Assembly: GCA_029931535.1 (NCBI GenBank)
Contig: JAQPZY010000698.1
Coordinates: 62,001-126,000, forward strand
DNA from: Margaritifera margaritifera
Lineage: Eukaryota > Mollusca > Bivalvia > Unionida > Margaritiferidae
Direction of reading: 5' to 3'
Length of the DNA stretch: 64,000 bases
The notes beneath the pieces were generated by a model, which saw only the letters and a program-made list of their open reading frames with translations, was not told where the DNA came from and searched no databases. Position 1 is the stretch's first letter; each line of letters begins with the position of its first letter. The position numbers were made by a program, and so were the translations under genes. Below are positions 1 through 13,900 of the stretch, one piece after another.

Positions 1-1795
1 ACAACTACACTTGTTCTGATTTTTAGATAGTTTAGATGTGCATCAAGGCCATTACACTTTTTTCCCCCTAAATTTAAGTTAAATGGTAGGTCTCTAATTG
101 GGAAAATAAAAATAATTATGTTTAGTTTTTCATATAATGCTAGAGACCAGTTTTACACGATAATATAAGAACTTAACATCAAATGCTTTTCTCAGCCCAA
201 ATTTGTTTTTCACAAACTAACATCTTTTTAGTTTTAAGGTGTGTGGTTTTATGATATTTTCATTGAACAGTTATTGTACTGTACATTTTGAAACATTGAA
301 GCGCGACATTGAACATTAGCTGATGACATGTAGAACTGTCATGACGGACTGTTGTTGACTCGAGGCAGGAAGCTACAGCAACAGGCGTAGCATCTGGCTT
401 CAAAGTAAGAATGATACTCCTCAGCCAGTGCCTGGTGATGCAATGTAGATTCGTGAAAAAAGTGTGGACTGGAAGTAACTTTTTTTCTCATTGAAATCAC
501 TTTGTTTTTGACTTGAATGGCCACTGATAGAGCACAACAGTCAATAAAGTGTACACAATTCCGTGCATTTAAAAAATTGCAGTACTCTCTCATAAACAAT
601 GTTACTTTCAAAGTTTAAGGGTTAAAAGTACAGAAGAACCTTTCCGTAGTACAGCTCATGTATCTTTTTTATATTAAAGTACTTTGGCAAGAATTATGAC
701 ATACATGTCATAATGTGCCATTGTTCATGATCGTACATGTTCGATATAAATATTACGGCATTTGTTTGTAATCTCTTTTAGAGTTTTATATGTATTACTG
801 CTTTCAATGATTTCTTCAAGGTGGGTCTTGGAAATAGTATGAAAATTAAAGGGAATCTATGACAAATTAATAACCAGTACACAAAACACTTTTATGAAAT
901 ATCATTTATTGAGAAAGAACATCGAAGTTACCGCTTGATGCAGAACAATATCAGTTTCCGCATCTATATATGCTGACAGGTACATATACATGTATTAAAT
1001 CAGCAGGGATGTACGTTGTAGCTAAGCAATTTTTCAGATGTACGCTTTGTCATGGACAGGGGTGGAAAGATATCCAAGAAATATAAAACCTCATATTTTT
1101 TCTACGTTACGCTCTTTCGTCTGTATGTATCCTCAGCCAGGCTACTGATAAATACACAAGAAATGTTACCACTGTACAGGTAAAGGTATGAAATTGACAC
1201 CTGCCATGTTCAGGTTTACGGTGTCTGATTTTCTGTCATCTGTTTGTTTAGTTGTCGAATCACGGAGCGAATACAATAGAATCAGCGAGGGGTGCCATAA
1301 AACCCACTACGACTCACAACAACTGCAATAAAATCCGTCACAGACTTCCGCTAGACTGAGTGGATTTTCACTAAATTGGGATGAAAATCCACCAGACTGA
1401 GTGGACTTACACTACTCATAGTGGGCACTTAATCCCCTGCCCATTTCTCCACGCCCACCAGATTGCGTGGTGAATCATAAAAAACATGATGCATGTATTA
1501 TACACAAAGGGTACAACTTGAAAGCATTGCCGTGTGCCACTAGTGTTGAGGACGAGTGTGATGACCATTGGCATGTGGCAATAGTGCTTAGGACTGGCGT
1601 GTGGTAATAGTGCTCAGGACCGGCGTGTGGTAATAGTGCTCAGGACTGATACAGGTGTGATGACCATTGTAATGTATGGTATCCTGGAGTAAAGAGATGT
1701 GTACCGTTATCAGATATATGATTAATTATTGGCAAATCAGAACTCATAAATCTATGATGTGATTTACTAAATATTGTATATATTGCCATTTGCAG
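1..1795. other. TMBIM6 upstream intron (partial), no exon seen
   Basis: No open frame resembling the BI-1 N-terminus was found, so the exon with the start codon must be left of the window. It holds a perfect 11-bp hairpin (1360-1370 with 1382-1392, loop 11) and a three-copy ~26-bp repeat at 1571-1647 (GTGTGGTAATAGTGCTCAGG). The rest shows nothing recognisable. Confidence 0.6.
1571..1647. repeat. Short tandem repeat, ~26 bp x 3
   Basis: Three copies of GTGTGGTAATAGTGCTCAGG plus linker, the first diverged. Confidence 0.75.
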
Positions 1796-1904
1796 AGAGA
1801 CGAGGGTGCAGAATCATCTGAAGAGAGTGTATGGCTGCCTTGCCATATCAATGTTTGCGGCCGCAGCAGGGGCCTACATCCACCTGTTTACCAATCTGAT
1901 GCAG
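1796..1904 (+). CDS. TMBIM6: TMBIM6 first visible coding exon (membrane segment 1)
   Basis: The acceptor is ...TTTGCAG ending at 1795 and the donor CAG|GTAAAA lies at 1904/1905. The exon encodes 36 residues starting [13 protein letters not shown] and covering the first membrane segment ([16 protein letters not shown]). The first base completes a codon begun in an exon left of the window. The following intron is 7,280 bp. Confidence 0.95.
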
Positions 1905-4900
1905 GTAAAATACAGTGTTTATATATACTATGATACTCTGTTTGGAGGAGGGGGGATAGCCTGTTTTGTTTAATATCTTGAAAGGGGGGTGGGGTGGGCT
2001 TATCATCTTGCATAGTTTTATTGTGTGCTCTGATCCCACTGGCTGCGGTGGAGAAAAGCCTCAGCTCGGAACCCATAGGCTACCATGGCAAGGATTATTT
2101 TGCTGTATGTATTAGGACTGCCTGGTGGCTCAAATTTCATTTGGCAGCTACAGAATTTTTTGTTTGAAATATCTCGATCAAAAGTTTGTAAATCTTGGTT
2201 GCCAGAGCTTTTCCCACCTTCCATTCATATCTGTAACATGTTACTAGATACGAACCGTAATTTTACCTTTATTGTTACCAGAAGTTATCTTAATCATACA
2301 AAAGCTTGGCATTTTCTTGTAAGTGCATTTAATCATAATAAATCAGGGTCCAGGCTTAACCCTAAATAGGGAGAAGTGGGTGTAGAAAGTTCAAAATAGT
2401 CACTATAAACTAATATTTTCACATATTTCATGTCATTATTAAAATTATGATGAAATATCATTAAAAGTTTGTAAAAATATTAAAACTTATTTTATTTTGC
2501 TTCACCACATCTGTTATATAACATACAAGAGCTACCTCGAAAATGGGTTAAAGTAGAAAATCCACTACATCTATAACAGAAGTCCTCTTTTCATATATAT
2601 ATACGAAGAAATACTGGATAATATGATTCATTTTATTAGTAATGGACCTGGATAAATCCACTGAGTCATAATTTGCTTCAGATTGGGCTACAAAAATTAC
2701 ATTTTTCACTTGTTTTTAAAGAACCATGTGTGTATTTTTGGTGGAAATTCCATTCATAGCAGTGTAATTCCTGGTAATGATCAAATTTGAACCAAAATTT
2801 ACTACACAACATACTGTATATACTCGCATATAAGTCTTTACCAGCTGCAGACTGCATAGATCCAGATCTGCCATCGCATAATGCGCCAGCAGATCTGTGT
2901 CTGTGCATTTTGTAAGGACTAATCAGTAGAGCAAACAACATAGACCCTGATCTGCTGGCACATTATGCGATGGCATATCAGGGTTTTTGTTGTTTGCATT
3001 TGAACTTGGGTTATACGCAAGTATAGACGGTAAGACTTCTTTTTCTGTCTTTCCACTTTCCGCTTTGATGGGAGTATTGATCTGAAAGTTGTATTGAAAC
3101 AAAATGGGGGTGGGGGTAATGTCATGAAATCAATGCAAGGCATACAAAATGGGGTGGGGGTAATGTCATGAAATCAATGCAAGGCAAACAAAATGGGGTG
3201 GGGTAATGTCATGAAATCAATGCAAGGCTAACAAAATGGGTTGGGGGTCATGTCTTGAAATCAATGCAGGGCAAAGTGAACTTCTGTTGGGCCTGTTTAG
3301 ATGAAATGACAGACTTCAATTCAAAATGACTATTTTGGCCCGAAGCAATCCTTAGCATGGAACATTACATGGATTTACCAAAATACGTGCATTGTCAAAA
3401 AGCTGACGAGAGCAGACAACTCCCCATTTTCATAACAGCTAATATTTAGTCCTTTCTTTATTAGCAAAGTTTGTCATTGACTTCTGTCTGGTAAATAGAA
3501 AAGGTTTTCGTTGACTTGTGTCTACTTGGTAAATATGCTGGAAATATTCATATCCTTTAAAACAGAACTTTAATTTGATATGAAACAACTAATGGTGCCA
3601 TATGATTGTAGGGCACCTTTGTTCCAATAACACCTTTATGTAGTAAGGGCTATTCCAGAAATGATGGTGTGGGAGAGCCGGATGGCAGTAGAGCTAAAAT
3701 ATTATACCGGGTGGGTTTTTTAAAAATTTATTAAATATGAATGATGGGGTCAAAAATGATTTTTTATTTATGACTGGTGGTGTTTTTCGGCATATGATGC
3801 AATTGATATCGAACAGAAACCGGCATAAAAGAGCAACATATTAAAAAAAAGACTTGACCCTTCCCACCCCATTTTAGATATTAGGACCTTTATGTTGGGG
3901 TGTGGTTTAAGAACAAATTGCCCATCGAAAAGTTGGAATTCGCCTACACCACATGGTGTCGGCATAGGGTAGCTGCTTACTAAGCTAGCCTAGCAAACTT
4001 AAATGACCTTATACTTTAATGACCATCATGCCACCCCTGAGTCCACATTTCTGATCTGATTTCAATAAAACCTGGAATATGATTGGTATAATGAGTATGT
4101 TTATTTTCATTGTTTTTAGCTCAGGGCTATTCCAGAAATGATGGTGTGGAAGGGTTGGACGGCAGTACAATTAAAATATTATACCTAGTCGAGTTTCTTA
4201 AATTTACAAGATATGCATGATGGGGTCTCAAATGATTTTTAATTTATGCCTGGTGGTGATTTTCAGCATATGATGCAATTTATATCGAACAGGAACTGGC
4301 ATACAAGAGCAACATGATGAGAAAACACTATCACGTTCCACCTAGTCCGAGTTTTCCCTGACTCTTTCCACTCCATTTTAAATATTTGGACACTTATTTT
4401 GGGGTTTGGGGTCAGAACACATTGCCTATCGAAAAGTTGGAATTTGCCAAGACACACGCAGTGTTGGCATAGGGTAGCCGCTTACTAGCAGGCATCACAA
4501 ACTTAACCGACCTTACATTGAGTCGTACCTGCATCAAAAAGATAGGAGGATTTATTTTCTCAGAAATTGTGAGTATAGCATTCGTTATGTGTTTAATCCG
4601 CTGACAGACAAGGCGAAACTACTGCGTTGATGGAATTTGACCTGGTACTCGCTATTTGCATTGATAGTCGCATGACTGCCCAACTCTTGCAACCTGTCCA
4701 TGACATCAGAGGTTCAATAGTTATGTGATACCAATGAAAACCTCCTTTCCAATGTTGTTGTACAAAAAAATTAGAAAATATTAAATGAAAGTCACTTAGC
4801 GTTGGTAAAAGAAAATGAAAGGACACATAATTCTCAACATATTTATTCAGAGAACAACAACCAGAAACCTGTCAATATCACAGCAACCTGGAGAAAGCCA

Positions 4901-7900
4901 GATTCAGCAAGTAGAGAGCACATGTCAACGTGGTAGTCACATGATACAAACAAAAATATCGTTGACACGTGTTCTCTGCTTAATGAATCTGGATTTGATG
5001 CAGGTATGGCTCGATGTAATGTTGTTTAAGTTTTCTATCCCCACTAGTAAGCGGCTACCCCATGCCAACACTGTGCGGAATCGGCAAATCCTGACTTTTC
5101 AATAGGCAATTTGTTCTGACCCCACACCCCAACATAAATGTCCAAATATTGAATATGGGTGGGAAGGGTCAGAGGAAAATTGGACTATGGAGGCTCAAAC
5201 AAATTTGTTATCTTGGGAGTAAACAAACACTATATACTGCACCATAGTTCCTAAAAATTTCATGAAAACAAGCCATCTTAGGGACTAACTTTTATCTTAA
5301 TATGCGTTCATGCTAGGTTGAATTTCTGCACATACATTTTATGCATGGTGGTGCTTGAAGAAATAAATATTTCATCCATGGTGGGGGGTGATATTAATTA
5401 TATTTTATGCTAGGTGAGTGAAAATAACAAGTGCCTTCCAACTCACCCATAACATTATTTCTGGAGTAGCCCTAAACAGAATTTGTATAATGCAGCCTAA
5501 ATTTATATTATGTTAGATAAATAAACAGTTAAATATATTTCATATTATGTCTCATTATAAAAAAGATGTTTTTTTTTTATACCAAGAATACAACAAAAAC
5601 AACAACTTCTACTATTTAAAAAGGCAACTTCTCTAGAAAACAAGAACCAAATTATATAACTAAGTTTGGTTTATAACATGAATTTTTTAATCTGCTATAA
5701 CAGGACATCTGAAAATAAATTGCAACAAAAATTAAGAGTGTTGAGGGTTAGGAGGTTAGAAACCATAAATCTGTGTGTTAAAAATTCCTCAAAATACTCA
5801 TTTTACGATGAAAAATTACCGATTCTAGGAATGTGGGCCTCAAAGTTTTATTCTTGGAATCATCCCTGCATAGAGGACACATGTCAGTGTGGTAGTCAAA
5901 TGAATTCAATCTTTCAGATAGGCAATGCACTCTGACCTTATCCCCAACATAAATGTCAAAATATGTAAAATGGGGATGGAAAGGTCAGAGGAAACTTAGA
6001 CTGTGATGTCAGCTGTGTCACAGTGCTGTGTTTTGAGTTGAGTCCACATAATTATCAACCGACATCTTTTGAAAAAAATACAAAAATGTATGCACCATCC
6101 TGATGTGAAGCTACCAGCCAATCACTGCAGTTCAGGAACACATTTCCAAACTAAGCATTGCTGGAATAATGTTAGTCCTACAATATAAGACACAGAGATG
6201 CTGCAAGGGCACGTGAGAGTGCAAATCGTGCAAAATTTTGATGAATTCATGCACATGGAAAGCAGAAATGCGCAAGAACTCACACAAATACGTTCAAAGT
6301 CATGCATATACAAATGTACTCTGCGCAATATAAATTTTTTATTCAAATGTCAACCAGTAAAGTGTTTGTTGCGACATAAGTTGCACTGCAGGTAGAGGTC
6401 TCGTAGCACTTGTCATGACATGTCGTTTTTCAGATAGGCAGCTTGTTTGCAAATCTGGGTACTTAAGCTCGACATAAGTGGTTGTTTATCTAAATTTGAT
6501 TGGTACATTGGGCCCATGAATGAGCAGTCTATCATAGTTTTAACCTTGCATATCAGTGAGATGCTTATTGAAATATGTGTAACATGAAATACGTCGGTGA
6601 CAAGTTATTTATCATTTATCTTTGAACAATCAACATAAATAATAATTAATTCCTCTGTGATCATTAAAAGTTCTTCATTTTGGATTATACAATATTTTGA
6701 TTTTCTCTTTAATCTGTGTAGAGAATAAATATGTATTCTGCTATTAGAGGAGTAATTATGTATTCTGCTATTAGAGGAGTAATTATGTATTCTGCTATTA
6801 GAGGAGTAATTATGTATTCTGCTATTAGAGGAATAATTATGAATTTTATTATTAGATGAATAATTATGAATTCACTATTAGAGGAATAATTAGTATTTTA
6901 AGAATGATTTTTGGGTATGTTTGTTCACAAATTACTGGCGGAGTCATGAAGAAAAACTAGTGGCCTATGTCAAATTCTTTTTGGCCCTTTTGAAAATCTT
7001 GTTGTTGCCACTCCTCATGAATGGATGTTCATATTTACATGGGGTTTTCATCAAAAGACTTTTTATGATGTCCAGTTAATTCCTAAATGAAAATGATGCA
7101 GATCTGACCTCCATTATGGCCATCATGGCAGTCATCTTGAAATTTTTTTTATAGCTACTACTGTTGGATGAATGTATGTAGTACAACTTTACAGCACTTC
7201 AGCACAATAGTGGCTATATGGTGCCAATTAAAGGTCAAGTTGGTAGAGTATCAAACTCGTAATCCAATAGTTGCATATTTTTTACCTGTCCAAACCAGCC
7301 TGGGCCAGCTACCTTGGTGTGATATCGAGAAAGGCACTTAGCTTCCATTCCTCGACATGATATAGACAATGATATATTAAAAGTGTCATTAAAACTAACA
7401 AAAACACAAATAAACAGCTTTGTGTTTGCTGAAATGATGCTCATCTAAGCAAAGATAACTACTGTATATACTTGCCTATAACTCCATGTGTTTTACAGAA
7501 AATTTTATTCATGCAGAGTAGGGGTCATCTTAAAAGTGCAACATACAAAAAAATTTGATAAATCTTGGGATAATATTTGAAACTCGTGGTGTTCGCAGTA
7601 CATACAAATACTGTCAATCCAAATATTTTTACATTTTCATACTACTATTCCCATCCAGAAATGCATATATAGCATTAACTGTGTTTATCTGTTTCATGAC
7701 GGTATTTGTTAAAAAATACTTGTATCTACAGTTACTTGGATTTTAATAATTTGAAAATATTACCAGTAAATTAAATGTTACCCACCACAAAGTGAAGTGT
7801 CCAGCAATGTTGTTTACAGTTGTTTACTAGTAGGTACATGTATATTGTTCCATTTTCATGCAAGTCCAAACAACCTGTATTTGTATTATATTTTGTGTTT

Positions 7901-10900
7901 TGCTGTATAAACACTTTGTGTTTGATGCAACAAAAGTTTTGATATGATTTATATTTTCCTTTTCCATAAGCCAGAGTTATATCCCAAGTGATATTTCCCA
8001 AGATATCTGCCAGTCCACATGGGCTGATAATCCCTTGGATTGTAATGGCAGCATCCACTTTGTTTTCAAGTTGACAATCTTTTGATCAAGCCATGAATTT
8101 GATACTTGTTCAGTGCCAAGTAGAATCCTACAACTCCATGTGCACTTTTGACCTTAATACCTTAGCTTGTAAAGGCAGCACCCTCTTTGTTTTCTCATGT
8201 GAAAACCCTTTGATTGAGCCACAGATTTGATACTTGTTCAGTGCCAAGTGACAGAGGGTGGTTATTTGAACTCCCTCTGATCTTTCCACACAATTGACAC
8301 CTGTTCAGTTGCATCCTTTAATAGATTTCACAGATTATATGATCAAAGTGTCATTTACAGAGCCCAGGCTCATTCTCCACATATGACAATAGAAATCAGG
8401 AATCAGAGGCAGACGTTATTTATGACAATGAGATAACGATGAAGAATTTCAGAACTTTATTTGGTGACTCGGACAATGAGGGTGAATTCTGGGGTTTTGT
8501 ACCAGATGACATTAGACAGTGACATTTATAGGTTACTGTGAATCACAAAAGTGTGGACTTTGATTTCATTGTTTGTAAGACGTGTGGAATTAGCATTTTA
8601 AGGGATATTGTTCATTCAGATCCTTCTAGGCTACTATTTTTATACCGGTATGTGAATTAATGGATTGTCATATAAATGGGTTTAAACTGTCAAGCATTAA
8701 GGATTTTATAACACAAAGATAGACAAATTGTAAGTTGTCAAGTCTTTATTTGTGACATATTCAACTCAATAATATAATTGTATTTTACACTGGTTTGGGT
8801 CTTTATTTTTTACTAGTGTATCTATCTATCTGTCTATCTATCTATCTACACATATCTATCCATCCATCCATCCAGTTTGGTTTGTTTACTTTTCCAAAGT
8901 GCAATTCAGACTCGCTGACGACATCACCCCTTCAGACAGATCTGACTTGCAAAATACACTCCAACTTATAGGAGGGTCAAAGAGAAATTAGCTTTTTCCA
9001 GTCCTCTAAGGGGGGGTCGGGGGTGACTTATAGGCAAGTATATATGTTAACTTAGTAATCTTGCCATGTTCAATTAATCATGGTAATAGTTCTCCTTTGG
9101 ATATAGTTGACTGCATGAAAACTCATTTATTTTCTGTTACTCATATTGACTATGTGAAATAACTAAACTTTCACTTTTTTCCAGGCGGGCTTGTTGACAG
9201 GAATTGCTTCCATTGGACTTATGTTATGGCTTGCATCCACACACCACAGCAAGGAAAATGAGACGAAGCGCATTGCAATTTTTACAGGGTTCACATTTCT
9301 GGCAGGTTAGTTTTTCCACCATTCTTCCCAGACTAAGTATTTTTGTAACTTGTTAAACATTCTTTGTGCTGTAACAGCTAGATGCTTTTTTATTTTGTTG
9401 GGGGGAAAAGAGTGGTGTTCTTTTACTGTAAGTTTTCTTTATGAAAGGTATTTTTCATTTTGTTTCCAGATATTTTGTTATTGGCACAGCTATACATAGC
9501 ATTCACTTTTCCACAGATGGCAGACAATAACCAAAACAGTGCAGTTTAATTGAACCAATGTGGAATTCAACCTTTATCCTGAGCTGCACATTAGGCTTAC
9601 AGCTGACAGCTTTTTATATGTAAGCTGTAGACAATGTACACGTCATAACTTGCTCATCTTGCTATTGTTTCATTTGCTGTAACCTGTTTACCTCTTATTA
9701 TGACAGAATTGAGTTATTAAGAGCAGTCTTTATCGTATATATCTGGCAATTGATCAATTTTTTATATCAAAATATATAATGAAGTGCCAATGTTCAAGCA
9801 TATTTATACACATCATTAGTGACCTGGGAGAATAATCACATTGGTTTCATTCATTGCTTGTGCTTCATGCTATATCAGTGACTATGTTTTGATTGGTTAA
9901 AATTCTTGCATAGTAGGTCAGTATATAAGATCATACTCGCGTGCACTTAGCACAGTTCGAAAAGTTTAGTAAAGACTTAGCTATCATTGAGTAATTTTAA
10001 GTGATTTCAAGTATATTTATAATATATTTGTAAAATGTTTCTGTATATTTTAATGCATTGAATGAATTTGTATAATTACTACATACATTAACTTGTCCTG
10101 AGTTGAGTTGTGTCATTATTATGTAATTCTGAGCAAATAGTCATTTGGTAATCGCTATTCTCAAAGTAATATTTGAACACCAATACAATTTGAATACTCC
10201 TTTTTTTGTCATATATTTTTATTTTTGTCATTATATCATACACTTTCATACTTGCTTTCTGTCTTAAGCATTATTGCCATTACATTATATTCTCTCAAAT
10301 ATTTTTTCTAACTTTTGCGAAGGCAGTGATTGGTTTTAGATAAAAATTTCTTAGTATTGTCATGGTATTGTTTCATACTGCTACATTCATGAAAAATTTA
10401 TGCAGCTGGATTTACTGCCTGGACACGCACATCAGTTAACACTAGATGTACCGTGTTCATGTTTATTTACATGGTTACCAATTTTGAAAACATTTACAAG
10501 CAGTAAACTAAACTTAGCCATTTACAATACATTGGTGTAAACCTTGCAGCCTTATACTGCTGTGTGCTCACATTTGCTAGAATAATACAGCCTTAGACTG
10601 CTGTGTGCTCACATTTGCTAGAATAATACAGCCTTAGACTGCTGTGTGCTCACATTTGCTAGAATAATACAGCCTTAGACTGCTGTGTGCTCACATTTGC
10701 TAGAATAATACAGCCTTAGACTGCGGTGTGCTCACATTTGCTAGAATAATACAGCCTTAGACGGCTGTGTGCTCACACTTGCTAGAATAATACAGCCTTA
10801 GACTGCTGTGTGCTCACATTTGCTAGAATAAGACAGCCTTAGACTGCTGTGTGCTCACATTTGCTAGAATAATACAGCCTTCGACTGCTGTGTGCTCACA

Positions 10901-13900
10901 TTTGCTAGAATAATACAGCCTTAGACGGCTGTGTGCTCACACTTGCTAGAATAATACAGCCTTAGACTGCTGTGTGCTCACATTTGCTAGAATAATACAG
11001 CCTTAGACTGCTGTGTGCTCACATTTGCTAGAATAATACTGAAGTGATTGAGACTGAGGGTTCTAAGGCTTTCCCGAAAGTGTTTACTTATTCTTTAATG
11101 ATCAGTTACATACATTACATATGAAATGCATGCCACAGGTGTGCAGTTGTTATTTTTTTATGATCACTTGGCGAATGCATGCAGTCGTTATTCAATAATG
11201 ATCAGTTACATACATTACATATATGAAATACATGCCAAAAGCATGTAGTTGTTGTAATTAATGATCAGTTACCTACATTACACATGAAATACATGCCAGA
11301 AGCATGTAGTTGTTGTTATTTAACAATGAGGTAAATACATTACATATGAAATACATGCCAGAAGCATGTAGTTGCTATTCTTTAACGATGAGGTACATAC
11401 ATTACACATGAAATACATGCCAAAAGCATGTAGTTGTAATTAATGATCAGTTACTTACATTACATATATGAAATACATGCCAAAAGCATGTAGTTGCTAT
11501 TCTTTAATGATGAGGTACATACATTACACATGAAATACATGCCAAAAGCATGTAGTTGTTATTCTTTAACAATGAGGTAAATACATTACACATGAAATAC
11601 ATGCCAAAAGCATGTAGTTGTAATTAATGATCAGTTACCTACATTACATATATGAAATACATGCCAAAAGCATGTAGTTGTTATTCTTTAAGGATGAGGT
11701 ACATACATTACACATGAAATACATGCCTAAAGCATGAAGTTGTTATTCTTTAACAATGAGGTATATACATTACACATGAAATACATGCCAAAAGCATGTA
11801 GTTGTTGTTCTTTAACATGAGGTACATACATTACACATGAAATACATGCCAAAAGCATGTAGTTGTTATTCTTTAACGATGAGGTACATACATTACACAT
11901 GAAATACATGCCAAAAGCATGTAGTTGTTATTCTTTAATGATGAGGTACATACATTACACATGAAATACATGCCAAAAGCATGTAGTTGTAATTAATGAT
12001 CAGTTACCTACATTACACATGAAATACATGCCAAAAGCATATAGTTGTTATTCTTTAACAATGAGGTACATACATTACACATGAAATACATGCCAGAAGC
12101 ATATAGTTGTTATTCTTTAACAATGAGGTACATACATTACACATGAAATAAATGCCAAAAGCATGTAGTTGTTATTCTTTGACAATGAGGTGCATACATT
12201 ACACATGAAATACATGAAAAAAAAGTTTATTAAACATAAAAATGAAACTTTACTCAAGCAGCATATTCAATTTGATGTACAAATATAACTGACCTCTCCC
12301 AAGAAGTGCACGTCCAAAAAGCTGGAACTTACCTGATTAAATCAGAATTTTATTTCTTTTCTTTTCAGGCATGTCCCTGGGACCACTGCTGGACCAAGTC
12401 ATTCGCATTGATCCAAGGTATTTTAAGAAAAGTAATACACCTGCCAATGTAGCACACTTTCTGATTGGTCAATTGTAAACATTTGTGGCAGTACGCAGTT
12501 GGAGAGTTTGATTCTGTTATAATATCATGTGACGTAGTACCACAGATTATTCCATTATAATGTCATGTGACGTACAACCACGTGATTCCATTATAATGTC
12601 ATGTGATTCCATTATAATGTCGTGTGACATAGTACCACGTGATTCCATCATAACATGATACTGCAAAGTTTAAGACCAAATCCATTTGATGTACTTATAG
12701 AATGTACAGATTGAGCCTTTGATCGGTAAAAAAAATATTCTTGGCAAGTAGGTAAGTTGATAGTTAGATAATAAGCAAGTAGGTAAGTTGATAGATAATA
12801 GGCAAGTAGGTAAGTTGATAGATAATAGGCAAGTAGGTAAGTTGATAGATAATAGGCAAGTAGGTAAGTTAATAGATAATAGGCAAGTAGGTAAGTTGAT
12901 AGATAATAGGCAAGTAGGTAAGTTGATAGATAATAGGCAAGTAGGTAAGTTGATAGATAATAGGCAAGTAGCTAAGTTGATAGATAATAGGCAAGTTGGT
13001 AAGTTGATAGATAATAGGCAAGTAGGTAAGTTGATAGATAATAGGCAAGTAGGTAAGTTGATAGGTAATAGGCAGGTTGGTAAGTTGATAGATAATAGGC
13101 AAGTAGGTAAGTTGATAGGTAATAGGCAAGTTGGTAAGTTGATAGATAATAGGCAAGTAGGTAAGTTGATAGGTAATAGGCAAGTTGGTAAGTTGATAGA
13201 TAATAGGCAAGTAGGTATGTTGATAGATAATGGGCAAGTATGTAAGTTGGTAGTTAGATAATAGGCAGGTAGGTAAGTTGATAGTTGGATAATAGGCAAG
13301 TAGGTAAGTTGATAGATCTTAAGAAAGTAGGTAAGTTGATAGATAATTGGAAAGTAGGTAAGTTGATAGTTGGATAAAAGGCAGATGGATACTAGATAGA
13401 TTTTTTTATACATTGTTACTCTTTGACCCAAGATCGACAATCAATAACTCTATGAAATCGGTTTTTTCCAGCTTCCCAATAAAAGGGGACCCCGGGTTCA
13501 GTTCATGGTGCCTTTCACACTTTTAGGGGCCCAAGCCTGTTATTTGATTATTTACAGTGAACTTGTTACTTATTTGTTATGTCACCACTATTGTCAACAT
13601 TTACATGAATTCTTTTAAATTACTATTGTAAAATCATACTAGTTATTATCAGATTTTTATTCAGTACAGATACATTAGAATTAAAATATACAGTGCCTAC
13701 ACACACAGTAGCTCAAGCACGTGCGCTTCTTATAAATTGCTGCGTGGCTGTTAACAAATTAAGATCAGATTTTTCATTTTGGTAATTTTGAAGCCAGCTT
13801 TGTTAGTCAGGATACAAGTTGTGTGATTATTCCATTTTCATGTGAATTGTTATGCTTGATCAGCTGAAGTATCACTCCCATTACTGGTATCTGACGCTAA

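Larger units (their letters stand above)
7462..9047. mobile_element. 1.59-kb TIR element, TA-flanked, Tc1/mariner-type ends
   Basis: The left end CTGTATATACTTGCCTATAA and the reverse complement of the right end (ACATATATACTTGCCTATAA) match over 17 of 20 bases, each preceded by TA (7460-7461; 9048-9049). The right subterminal region carries G-rich CTTATAG...GGGTC motifs. The ends are related to those of the double-hairpin MITEs. Inside are a ~130-bp internal duplication (8,040-8,270), an exon-like open frame (8343-8522) and a TATC microsatellite. It has no full transposase, so it is non-autonomous or decayed; superfamily placement is inference. Confidence 0.65.

Noticed and set aside
1..1795. 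N-terminal TMBIM6 exon
   Set aside because: No frame here encodes a BI-1-like N-terminus joined to a donor of the required phase; it must lie outside the window.
12670..13440. 256-codon minus-strand frame and 157-codon plus-strand frame
   Set aside because: Both are translations of a 27-bp tandem repeat whose length is divisible by three; the frames consist only of a 9-residue period and lie in an intron.
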